From contig SSNU01000157.1 of the NCBI GenBank assembly GCA_012064415.1, positions 581,556 to 645,555 of the forward strand: a stretch of 64,000 nucleotides of DNA, written 5' to 3'. Source of the stretch: Gyrodactylus bullatarudis (lineage: Eukaryota > Platyhelminthes > Monogenea > Gyrodactylidea > Gyrodactylidae). Made by a program: the position numbers and the translations under genes. Of the stretch, positions 54,778 to 64,000 are shown in pieces. Numbering within the stretch: the first letter of the stretch is position 1; every line of letters starts with the position of its first letter. Below the pieces are notes generated by a model that was not told the DNA's origin, made no database searches, and saw only the letters and a list, made by a program, of their open reading frames with translations.

Positions 54778-55609
54778 TGATAGTCTCAAGAATCCCAGGA
54801 ATCTTGTTACTGGTAACAAGTTTAACTGATAATAACTAATTTTTTGACCTTCAAAATTTAGAAAGAAAAATCACTCAGTTTATTCATAACACCTCTAGGA
54901 TTTTTTCAAAATCTCTTGTCAAAAGTGTTACACATCAATAGAACCTTCAAATATAATAAAATTTAATTTAAAGTACCATCATCTTGTGACGTTTCCAATG
55001 AGACATACAATAGATCAGAATTGGATCAAGAAATAGTCACAGGCCATCTACAGAACCAAGCCAAGATGATATTGCAAACCAAAATGACATTCAATGTTGG
55101 AGAAAATGTTTTAGTGAAAGTATCGGAATTTGATCGATCAAAACTCGATTTAAAAAATTATTTTGTGTAATACTCGAAGTTGGAGAAAATTTCTCCAAGG
55201 TCGAAACTAAGACAGGAATAATTGAAGATCTATTCAGCAAAACAACTGACTAGGGTCGATGAAAATTTCTTGTCAATCGAGGAAGTTCCTGAAGTTATTT
55301 ATTCCATACGAAGAGTGACAAGTCTCCATTCATCAGTGAATGACCGAGGCTTCTTCAAGTGTGGCTGCAAAACAAAAAAGGATACATTAAAATTTTAATG
55401 CAGAAAAGAAGGCCGTTTGTGCAATTCAAGGTGTCACAGCAGTCTTTCTTGTACGAATAAATAAATTTTTATGATAAAGCTGTTCCTAATCCTGTGGGGT
55501 GTTATGAATAAACAGAGTGATTTTTCTTTCTAAATTCTGAAAGTCAAAAAATTAGTTATTATCAGTTAAACTTGTTACCAGTAACAAGATTCCCGGGATT
55601 CATGAAACT
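54778..55609 (+). mobile_element. Decayed TIR transposon with KRBA2/Ginger-type integrase tail
   Basis: The left terminus (54778-54893) and right terminus (55497-55609) are inverted copies of about 115 bp: left CTTGTTACTGGTAACAAGTT and right AACTTGTTACCAGTAACAAG, continuing to TTATTCATAACACC against GGTGTTATGAATAA. The interior on the plus strand (about 55080-55464) encodes the end of an integrase-like protein: NVGENVLVKVSEFDRSK, then EEVPEVIYSIRRVTSLH, then FFKCGCKTKK and, after one stop, CRKEGRLCNSRCHSSLSC. This Cys-rich tail (CxC...LCNSRCH) is typical of KRAB-A-domain-containing-2-like, transposon-derived integrases. The catalytic core is deleted and the frame is broken, so it is non-autonomous. 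Confidence 0.7.
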
Positions 55610-55639
55610 ATCAGTTAAGTTGATTCATGACTCATGACT

Positions 55640-57135
55640 TTATGTGTTATCACGACTGGAATGATAGTTGATATGATCACCTTTTTTTCATAACTTGATG
55701 AAATAGTCAATGCAATCCAGATTAGAGATGGAAATTTAAGTCGATTAATTTAGTAAAATTGCTATCATTTCAGAGGAAATCACTACGAGTAAATGTGGAA
55801 ACGTACATGAAATTTAATTGGAATCGATGTCTAAGAGGATAGAGGGTAGTCAATAGTTTAGTAAAACCTCTTGAGGAGCGTAGATGATAACAGCGGTCAG
55901 GAGGAGGGGGAATCTTGTGGTAAAGTGCTGCAGAAGAGGCAATCCTTCTCATCCAAATAGGGTGGAGATTCGATCTGTTAAGTAGTTCTGTGTACGAACA
56001 TGGTCCAAAACAAGATCGAAGGAACTCGAGAGTTCAAGTTTTTTTCTTATTATCCCCGTTGGTAGGTTACACACAAACGGAGCTCCGTAGTCGAGATGGG
56101 GTAGAATACATTGTTTTAATAACAGCAATCATAGGTCTGGTGCATGAACGAATTTTCGTAGGAAGTACGATTTGATTCTTAGGGACTTAGGAATGGTTAC
56201 AGCATAAACTGAGGTGTCAAGTTTATTATTACAGTTGAGTCCATGGTCCTTTATTTGAGATACCAATAATAAGGGAAGAAGATTTCGTTCCAGTTGAATG
56301 TTGGGTGAAAGACAGAGAATATTAGTTTTGATGGAGAGTCCAGCTTCAGCGAGTGATAAGTCTAAGTGATTGAGCTCTTCTTGAATTGTTTCAGAGTTCT
56401 TATTGATGAGGCATAAAATCTTGATGTCATCAGCATATTTAAAATATGAGACATCAGGAGATGAGGCTATGATCTGGAAAAACAAGATTGAACAGATAGG
56501 CCCCAATAGTGGATCCTTGTGGGACTCCAGAACTTATTTGGCATAGGGCCGATAAAGATCCAATGAAGGAGACATATTGAGATCGGTTTTGCAGGAATTC
56601 CAAAGTGAGGTTGATGCTATGGGGGTTAACCTTATTTCTTATGAGTGATTTTTCGATAAAATATTTGAACCATTCTTCTTGAGAAATCTCATAAAAACTC
56701 TCTGGCTACTTACAGGGTTACCACCTCATTTCCAAGGTTTCTCACCATATTCAGAATCTTGTGTATTCAACACTCGCTTATGCCAGAAGAAGACCATCTC
56801 TCCATCAACTTGGATTTCTATAAACAGCCAAGAGTAGATTGAAGTTTTTTTTCCTCTGAACAGCTCACGAGAATAGTTGCTATTCTAATTAGGGAATGGT
56901 TTGAATATTTTTCATATTCTCTCGTTATGGTAATGCCCATTTTTCTCATAGCAAAATGAATTTCTCTACATTTCTTATTTTATTGTAAGAATATTTCTGA
57001 ATCTAGTTGATATTAAGATGGGAATTGATTCTGCCCAATCGGAGTTTTCATTGAAAATAATTTTCGTATTCTTTACAAGAACTTTTGGGGGTTTTGGTCT
57101 TCGTTTCAGTTTAATCCAGTCAATGGAGAAATTCT
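55640..57135 (-). pseudogene. Non-LTR retroelement block, right copy, with RT domain
   Basis: Minus strand, reading downwards: QEEWFKYFIEKSL (about 56690), QISSGVPQGSTIG (about 56540, RT motif B'), then after a frameshift FKYADDIKILCLINKN (about 56440, the catalytic YADD box), LDLSLAEAGLSIKTN, and a tail with LLPLLLVSQIKDHG. The RT is of non-LTR type (CR1/Jockey/RTE-like). Frameshifts and missing N-terminal parts make it inactive. The outer end near 57010 has GATATTAAGATGGGAATTGA, resembling the foldback-family terminus. It forms a large imperfect palindrome with 49160-50704. Confidence 0.75.
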
Positions 57136-57318
57136 TGGGGACATTAATAGTCGTATAGCTATCATAGGTACAGCTTATTCAAAATGAGTCATGATTTTTA
57201 TTTGTTTAAAAATTTTGTCTCTTATTGATTTTTGAATTTAAGTTACCTCATTTATCTAATAATAAGTATTATTCAAAGATATTAAAAATCTGCTTTCCAT
57301 TTTTAATACCTTGTTAGA

Positions 57319-58038
57319 ATGGAGCCTGAATTTGACTCATCGGGCATTTTTGGTAGTATTCATCAAATTCTGAATACTTTATTCCTAACTTACGATGAAA
57401 CATATGGAAATTCTGAAGAAAAATTTCTCAAGCCTCTTTTCAATTTTGTAGCTCGATTTATTATTAAATATTTGACAAGATTAAACAAGAACAATGAAAT
57501 AGTACAAAGTCAAGACATCATACTCGCTGTACAGGATTCTCCTTTACTTCAGTATAGATGTAATAAATGCATAAGAATATCTAAATTTCACAGGCTTCAG
57601 AATAAGGACTTTGTTCAACATGATCCAGAAATGTTGATTATAAATAAGCCAGTTATTGTAAATGACCTCTATGATGAAATTGAGGCCGGTCAGAATATCT
57701 GGCTTGAAATCCTTGAATCGCAAATTGATCAGTGGAAATCCCAGGAATATGAGTCCTACACAAACAGTCGTCCTAAAAAGCATTTCGGGTCTAATCTTTC
57801 CAGTTTTCTCAAGTTCCTAAATTATACTACAGATAAAGGTGTTGATGGTAGACATTATTCATTTAGCAATGAAACCCTTTCAATTTTGGCTTTTCTAGCC
57901 ACATCCTGTATCAAGGATGTTGGATTCCTGATTTACGCTTCGAGAAAGACCGCTGGGCTAAATATGGAAAGACGGCCCGTTACCAAAACAGAAATTCAAA
58001 TGGCCATCAAAAGAATTGAACAGTCAAAACTTTACTAA
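57319..58038 (+). CDS. SUPT3H: SUPT3H (SPT3)-like SAGA subunit with two histone folds
   Basis: An intronless gene for 239 residues. The N-terminal part (about 10-100) fits the first histone fold of SPT3: IHQILNTLFLTYDE..., FNFVARFIIKYL, then SQDIILAVQDSPLLQYRCNKCIRI in the position of the ITPEDLLFLMRKD...RLLKYM region. The C-terminal part (about 180-238) has ETLSILAFLATSCIKDVGFLIYASRK and TKTEIQMAIKRI, resembling the second fold ([24 protein letters not shown] then IREAIRRY). SPT3 bridges TBP to the SAGA coactivator complex in the nucleus. The match is by pattern and is divergent; another two-histone-fold protein (TAF13/TAF11-like fusion) is the alternative. The stop lies 60 bp from the convergent IDH3B stop. 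Confidence 0.55.
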   Translation: MEPEFDSSGIFGSIHQILNTLFLTYDETYGNSEEKFLKPLFNFVARFIIKYLTRLNKNNEIVQSQDIILAVQDSPLLQYRCNKCIRISKFHRLQNKDFVQHDPEMLIINKPVIVNDLYDEIEAGQNIWLEILESQIDQWKSQEYESYTNSRPKKHFGSNLSSFLKFLNYTTDKGVDGRHYSFSNETLSILAFLATSCIKDVGFLIYASRKTAGLNMERRPVTKTEIQMAIKRIEQSKLY

Positions 58039-58098
58039 TATTTTTGTATTCATATTTACTTATATATTATTTTATCTAACAGATGAGAGACATAAACT

Positions 58099-59239
58099 TC
58101 ACATATTCCTCTGAACTTGTTCAATAAATTCTGATGTGGAAGCCTTCCCTCCAAGATCTTGGGTTAGAAATTGTTTGTCAGAAAATGTCTTATTAACCCC
58201 ATCTTCTAGAAGTTTAGCATGTTCATACTCTTTAACGTGTCTCAGAAGACGACTTAGGCACAAAAGTATAGCAGTTGGATTGGCAATGTTTTTGCCAACA
58301 CCATGAGAGAAGGCATGCCTTGCACCAGGCTCGAATATTGCATACTAAAGAGTAAAAGTTATGAAATTAAAAAAAAATCATTTGACAATATGCGTTACCT
58401 TGTGGCTAAAACTCATGCCAGGGACAACTCCTGCACCCCCGACAAGTCCTGCAGCTAAATTTGAGACAATGTTCCCATATAGATTTGGCATAACCATGAC
58501 ATCAAATTGATTTGGATTACTAACCAGCTGCATGCAACAGTTATCAACAATCATGGTCTCAAACTTGATCTTTGGAAAGAGTTTTGAGACTTCGGTGCAA
58601 GTCTTGAGAAACAATCCATCGCCCAATTTCATAATGTTTGCTTTATGCACACATGTAACCTTTTTCTTGTTGTGTCTAGTGGCGTAATCGAAAGCAAGCT
58701 TTGCAATTCTAGCAGAATTTTCGCGAGTTATAACTTTGATGCATTCAACAACCCCAGGTATTGATTCATGTTCTAGGGCAGAGTACTCTCCTTCCAGTTG
58801 CTCCCTGATAATTACAATATCAATGTTTTTATGTCTTGTTTGGATTTGTGGAATAGACTTGACAACTACAACAGTGGCATACAAATCCAAAGCTTGTCTT
58901 ATCTTAGTATTTAAAGATTTGAGATCAGCACTAACGATGGGAGATTTCAGAATACCTTTTAAGCAAACCTTATTCTTTTCTACACTCTGCTTAATATTGT
59001 GAATAATCTTTTCTTGGTCTTTCTCTAAAGGACTGATAGCAAGTATGAATAATTTCAACAAACTCAAATTTAATCTCATCAAACTGAATGGGCAATTTTT
59101 TATCGACAACTAATTTTTCAACAGACGAAATCAACTCCGGCCAAACTCCTGTTCCTCTAATAAGAGAAACAGTACTCTTATTTCGGCAAAAAGTCCGGAA
59201 AACAGACATTCTATTCATAATTGAGTCAAAATGTTGCAA
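58099..59239 (-). CDS. IDH3B: NAD-dependent isocitrate dehydrogenase, beta-type subunit
   Basis: A subunit of the mitochondrial NAD-isocitrate dehydrogenase of the TCA cycle. Three exons (59064-59239, 58399-59032, 58099-58344) join in frame to 351 residues. The first intron is 31 bp (59033-59063) and the second 54 bp. Landmarks: a short presequence-like N-terminus with Arg ([12 protein letters not shown]), [71 protein letters not shown] and [29 protein letters not shown] and the FExGARH stretch favour the beta over the gamma subunit. RGTGVWPEL replaces the usual PGDGxGPEL, which is degenerate for a catalytic subunit and fits a regulatory or structural role. Confidence 0.9.
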
Positions 59240-59325
59240 CTATTTTCGGAATTAAAAGAAACATTTAAGAAATGCTTGTTTAACTTATTTGATTAGTCAA
59301 AAAGTTGAAAATTGATAACAGATAG
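59240..59325. promoter_or_regulatory. Bidirectional IDH3B/POLQ promoter interval
   Basis: Only 86 bp separate two divergent start codons, so 5' UTRs and core promoters must overlap unless upstream non-coding exons exist. No TATA box is seen. Inferred from layout. Confidence 0.5.
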
Positions 59326-62300
59326 ATGCGATTGGCTAGTGGAAAAACTGTTGAAATAGTCGATAATGAGTTAAAATTACCAAGGAGCATTTACGAAAAG
59401 TACCGGGAACTTAATATAACTGAAATATTTGATTGGCAGGCAGAATGTCTCTCTCAAGAAGGAGTTTTGGGTATGCAATTCAAGTCTCATTTAATATTTA
59501 GATAATGGTAGAAACTTGATTTACTCAGCTCCAACAAGTGCTGGTAAGACCATGGTATCAGAATTAATAATTCTCAAACATTTAATTGAAACTAAGAAAA
59601 AAGTATTCTTCATACTTCCATACGTGTCGGTTTCTCGTGAAAAAATGGTTTATCTCAAAAACTTGTTTTCTCCTCTCAAGGCAAAAGTTGGTGGCTTCAT
59701 GGGAGGAGTTTCTCCTAAACATGGCCTCAAAGGAATTCGTGTTGCTCTATGTACAATTGAGAAGGCAAACGGTCTCCTGAACAAGCTCATCGAGAGTGAT
59801 AATGTCTCTGATTTGGGTTTAATTGTCATTGATGAACTACACATGATTGGCGATAGTTCACGTGGATTTCTCTGGGAATTATTCCTAACTAAAATCCTTT
59901 ACTATAATAAAAATATAAAGAATAAAAATCCAGGAAACACATCCGTCATTAATCAAGATCAAAGTGCCGATCAAACACTAGAATCAGACGAAAACGTGGA
60001 CAGTCCCATTCAAATTGTTGGAATGAGTGCCACATTACCAAATCTAGACCTTATTGGAAGATGGCTTGATGCCCATTTGTTCATATCAGATTTTCGGCCT
60101 ATTCCCCTGTCTGAAATGGTTTATGTTCATGCTAAAAATTCAAACCAGCCATCCTCAATTTATATGCTGGATCCTGAGTTTAAGGAGTTGAGGCCTCAAC
60201 AATTTGGTGGAATTATCTCTGATGATGAAGGTCTCAAGTCTCAGGATTCCGAACAGGGTTTAATTCCCCTTACACTGGAGACAATTATCAATGGCCATGG
60301 TGTTATCATATTTGCTCCGTCCAAGCAACGTTGTCAAAACATTGCTATCAAATTATCGGAAGAGGTAACTTGATACATGAGTTACTTGATTTATTTCCAG
60401 ATTAAACGACGAATTTTAAGTCCTTTAAAAGATGACCCAATCAATCAGAGACTCAATTCAATGATTAATCTTGAAAAGCTGGCCGAGGTGGGTAAACAAC
60501 TGAAATCATCCCCAGCTGGCCTGGATGCTGACCTCTTGAGGACTCTTCGTTGTGGCATTTCATTCCATCACTCTGGTCTAACCATGGAAGAACGAGATAT
60601 TATTGAGAATTCCTTCAAGCTAGGCATAATCAAGGTTCTAGTTGCTACCACTACACTAAGTTCTGGTGTTAATCTACCCGCCAGACGAGTCATTATCCGA
60701 ACATTTGCCTTTCCCCCTAAAAGTCTTGATTACGGAACATATAAACAGATGGCAGGCAGAGCAGGCCGTAAGAACGTTGACACTGCCGGTGAGAGTATTT
60801 TGATGTGTAGTCAGGATGAGTTAAGTCGTGTAAGGGAAATGTTCTCCTGCGGATTGAAGCCTGTTCACTCTTGCCTGATGAAGTCAACAGTATGCCTCAG
60901 ACGCGCAATCCTCGAAGTTATTGCCAATGGTTTCATCCAAAGATTACGGCAAGCTAAAGAGTACCTATTTGGCACATTAATGTACCAAGAATTATTGGCT
61001 GAAAAAATCACGCCTAGTCAACACGAGCAATCTCTTGAAGATGCCAGTCAACTAGACACAAGTTTCACTTCTGAAGTTAACGTAATACTCAATGCTGCAG
61101 ACTACCGAAGGTTACTATATCAATGTTTGACCTGGCTGAAGAAACTGCGAGCTATCTCTATTGAAAAGATTCCCAATTCAAAGGATCGCTTACTCAAGGT
61201 AACACCATTGGGCCGGGCCTTTATCAGTTCCTCCCTAGGACCACATGACGGAATTACAGCCTTCAAGGAACTTAGCAAAGCCAGGAGAGGCATTTCCCTG
61301 GAGTCAGACCTTCATCTCGTTTACTTGGTAAGTACTCTCTTGGATTTATCTCTTCTCTTATTGGTTAAAAAAATCAGTTCACTTTGATTGGTCATTGTTT
61401 TAGAATCTTCTGAAAAACAATATGGAAATAATGTTACTCATTAAGGAAAATTTACCTTTAAATAGTTTATTATTAAACGCAAGCAAGCTGTTGGATATGG
61501 TACTCCCATGTGATGAATGAATTATCTGATTATGATGAGTTAACTAACCTTAAATTAGTCATGTATCACACCAGATCTAAATTGGATTACTCATATCTTC
61601 ATTAACCAGATGATTTTCGTTTTGCTTGCAGACACTAGTTTTTCTTATATCCGATACCTATTTATTATTAAATTACAGGTATACCCCAGAGATGGATGTG
61701 GAAAATTAACCCCTTCCTCTCTACACCCAAAATAAATATAAATTTTTGTATCATTACTTTAAAGTAGACTCAGCAAGAGTTTTGAATCTCAAGAATTAGT
61801 TTTTCTTGATTTTTACACCATTGTAAAGATCGTTTTCTTTAGATCAGAACCATATAATCTACTGTATGTCTTATACTCAAATTAATCTATCTAGATCGAG
61901 TTAAAGTTTCTCATAAATTTATGGAAAATTATTTTTAAATCATTTTCTCAAACATATCCTAGTTGTGAAAAGGGCTTGCTCTACCTCCAAAGCAAACAAA
62001 TAAATCATCATCATTTTTAAGGATGCTAAATTCAATGCCAGATGGGAGAAGTCATCGGATAAATTTGAACTTAGGTGTCATTCCAAAAAAATAAAATTTC
62101 TGAAACATGAATTATTTTTGTATCAAGAGAAATCAGAAAATAGATCCTAACTAATAAAAATATTGATTTATTAAAGTAATTCAATTAAACAGTTCTGTTT
62201 AGATTTTGTTGTGGAATCTGGTATATGCTCCATATTATAGAAGCTTTAAAACAATTCTTTATGAATTAACTTCCTCAAAAGCTTTTTGGATCATATCATA

Positions 62301-64000
62301 CCCATCAGCAATATCAGGTGCATCATATCTTTTCTGAAGTCTTCGTTAATCCTTCTCGAGCGAGTTGAGCAACTATGATTTTGTTTTCTTGTTTCATGAT
62401 TACAATCTCATTGCAGCGGATCTTAATTTAAATCAAAAAAGATGAAATTGATTGGCTCATTTTAGAATATATCCTGCAATATACCGTATATTGGACCCTC
62501 AATTTGGATCATAAATAATTCATGTTTCAGAAATTTTATTTTTTTGGAATGACACCTAAGTTCAAATTTATCCGATGACTTCTCCCATCTGGCATTGAAT
62601 TTAGCATCCTTAAAAATGATGATGATTTATTTGTTTGCTTTGGAGGTAGAGCAAGCCCTTTTCACAACTAGGATATGTTTGAGAAAATGATTTAAAAATA
62701 ATTTTCCATAAATTTATGAGAAACTTTAACTCGATCTAGATAGATTAATTTGAGTATAAGACATACAGTAGATTATATGGTTCTGATCTAAAGAAAACGA
62801 TCTTTACAATGGTGTAAAAATCAAGAAAAACTAATTCTTGAGATTCAAAACTCTTGCTGAGTCTACTTTAAAGTAATGATACAAAAATTTATATTTATTT
62901 TGGGTGTAGAGAGGAAGGGGTTAATTTTCCACATCCATCTCTGGGGTATACCTGTATTTTGTAATTACTATATTTATATTAATATAAGTGTTTTATCCAA
63001 CAAAAAAAATCGAGGCCAATCTTTACCCCCAATAACTCTTCTTCGTATATCTCGGCTGTATGGGATGTATAAATGAAAATAAAACCACAATAAGTTCACT
63101 TATGCCACAGCTGACCAATCAAAAAACTAATAAGATAATTGAATTTTTCTTGGTTTTACCCGTTTTCTTGCAAGCGCAAGGATTAGTTGGATAATTCAAA
63201 ATCTATTCTCTTGATAGATAACACCAGTCAATATCGACACGGGTGGAGATATCTCATGGAAATGCTACTCTGAAATGTTTGAAAAGTTGTCTGAAGAAGA
63301 TGTAAATGTCGCCAAACTCATTGGTATCGACCATTCCTACATTTTCTGCAAAATGTCCGGCTCCTTAAAAGCTTCTCATTCCAAAAGGAATATGGAGCCA
63401 ATCTATCGGAGGTAAGTTTGTATGGTTTGTAAATACCTCTGTTACGAATCTACAGTTTTTTAACGCAATTATTTTTCATTGAAAATTAAATAATATTTTG
63501 ATCCAAAATGTGGCTATCCCTCAACCTTTTGCAGATAGAGTTTGTTTGAGTTTGAGCAATTATAGAGCTGGGATCTTTGCTTATTCCAGGATATTCTCTA
63601 TCGAATGGGCAGTAAAAAAGTATTTACTGAGCCATAAATTAATAATGACTTGGTCGAATTATCCATATGATAGAATAAAAACCATTGAATTATTTTTGGT
63701 ATAGATTCTTTGTTGCCATGGTACTGAATCAGCTAATCCAGGAGAAAACTTTGAGTGAACTAGTCACAATTTCCGGTTTCAACAAGGGACAACTTCAAAC
63801 ATTTCAGCAACGGGCAGCTCTCTACTCTGGAATGGTGACTACATTTTGTAATCGCCTTGGATGGATCCACTTGGAACGCCTATTCGCTGGCTTCCAATGG
63901 CGTCTGTGCTTTGGTGTATCACAAGAACTTATCGATCTACTCAGATTAGAGCCACTCCTCAATGCTCAGAGGGCTAGAGCTCTCTTCTCCGGGGGCATTA
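59326..64000 (+). CDS. POLQ: DNA polymerase theta, helicase-like domain (5' part)
   Basis: The N-terminal superfamily 2 helicase domain of polymerase theta, which drives microhomology-mediated end joining in the nucleus. Five exons are in the window: 59326-59470, 59502-60364, 60401-61327, 63218-63411, 63705-64000 (continuing). The first two introns are 31 and 36 bp. Motifs: APTSAGKT (Walker A, about residues 58-65), DELH (about 159-162), VGMSATLPN, LSSGVNLPARRVIIRT and YKQMAGRAGRK. The late part, GFNKGQLQTFQQRAALYSGMVTTFCNRLGW and LLNAQRARALFSGG, matches POLQ better than HELQ. The protein starts only about 55 residues before the Walker motif, shorter than the human N-terminus. Whether the polymerase domain follows cannot be seen. 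Intron 3 (61328-63217) contains a large palindrome. Confidence 0.88.
61674..62957. repeat. Large palindrome in POLQ intron 3, arms about 440 bp
   Basis: The left arm (about 61674-62117) begins ACAGGTATACCCCAGAGATG. The right arm (about 62516-62957) ends CATCTCTGGGGTATACCTGT. The arms look nearly perfect by eye. The loop is about 400 bp. Each arm has TTAACCCCTTCCTC in its outer part. The loop is AT-rich but contains a coding-like stretch on the minus strand (62259-62345). It differs from the ATGAAGATGGGAA foldback family. Confidence 0.85.
62259..62345 (-). pseudogene. Coding-like fragment in the POLQ-intron palindrome loop
   Basis: The minus strand reads RRLQKRYDAPDIADGYDM then IQKAFEEVNS and a stop, a composition unlike random AT-rich DNA. 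The KRY.AP.IADGY phrase recalls the tail of polynucleotide-kinase-like ATPases (RYxPPTLAEGF), but this is weak. Just upstream another frame reads MKQENKIIVAQLAREGL, so a frameshift is likely. Identity not established. Confidence 0.25.

Noticed and set aside
49772..57135. Tandem retroelement copies as an intact active LINE
   Set aside because: Both blocks are truncated and frameshifted. No complete RT or endonuclease frame exists.
59326..64000. HELQ instead of POLQ
   Set aside because: The region after the helicase motifs (GFNKGQLQ...NRLGW...LLNAQRAR) matches POLQ. HELQ differs there (for example LEGRAKQLYSAGY).
1..64000. tRNA, rRNA, CRISPR or bacterial-type operon features
   Set aside because: I found no A/B-box tRNA structure, no rRNA and no regular short repeat array. 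The window is a spliced eukaryotic sequence.

Overview
This is AT-rich nuclear DNA from an animal, most likely a lophotrochozoan. It carries spliced genes with clear animal orthologues: EXO1, DOLPP1, CRIPT, IDH3B, POLQ, galactose mutarotase, a phospholipid scramblase, a ZIP zinc transporter, a cGMP phosphodiesterase and a protocadherin. The code is standard and introns are GT-AG. Many introns are extremely short (26-36 bp) and lie at the 5' ends of genes, while 3' introns reach 0.3-3 kb. That pattern is best known from flatworms such as Schistosoma, so I infer a platyhelminth. The sequence alone does not prove this.

Left part (1-14.3 kb), gene-dense: the 3' end of a PDE5/6/11-type phosphodiesterase (+); a head-to-tail minus-strand row DOLPP1, BTB-BACK protein, CRIPT; then EXO1 (+) reading divergently from DOLPP1. 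EXO1 has 12 coding exons. A Penelope-like retroelement sits antisense in its ninth intron.

Middle (14.3-44.3 kb): a foldback element, an 11-exon protocadherin (-), and a long gene-poor stretch (24.9-33.6 kb) with a decayed non-LTR reverse transcriptase interrupted by a TTAA-flanked MITE. Next come a ZIP transporter (-) whose single intron is full of foldback and Penelope debris, a small acidic protein (-), galactose mutarotase (+) and a phospholipid scramblase (-).

Right part (44.3-64 kb): repeat-rich DNA with Penelope-like copies, a piggyBac-like remnant and two inverted non-LTR retroelement blocks. These blocks bracket about 5 kb holding three small secreted-protein genes (one 3-Cys peptide and a duplicated pair of 6-Cys proteins) and a decayed TIR transposon with a KRBA2-type integrase tail. 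A 518-bp assembly gap lies in the left block and is flanked by the same 386 bp on both sides. Last is a compact cluster: a SUPT3H-like gene (+), IDH3B (-), and POLQ (+, 5' part only), with IDH3B and POLQ starting 86 bp apart.

The genes do not form one pathway. EXO1 and POLQ both act on resected DNA ends, and the remaining genes are ordinary housekeeping, membrane or adhesion functions. The most notable unlisted signals are hammerhead-ribozyme-like motifs in the Penelope terminal repeats, near-perfect intronic palindromes that would fold into long hairpin RNA, and the secreted Cys-rich gene island.
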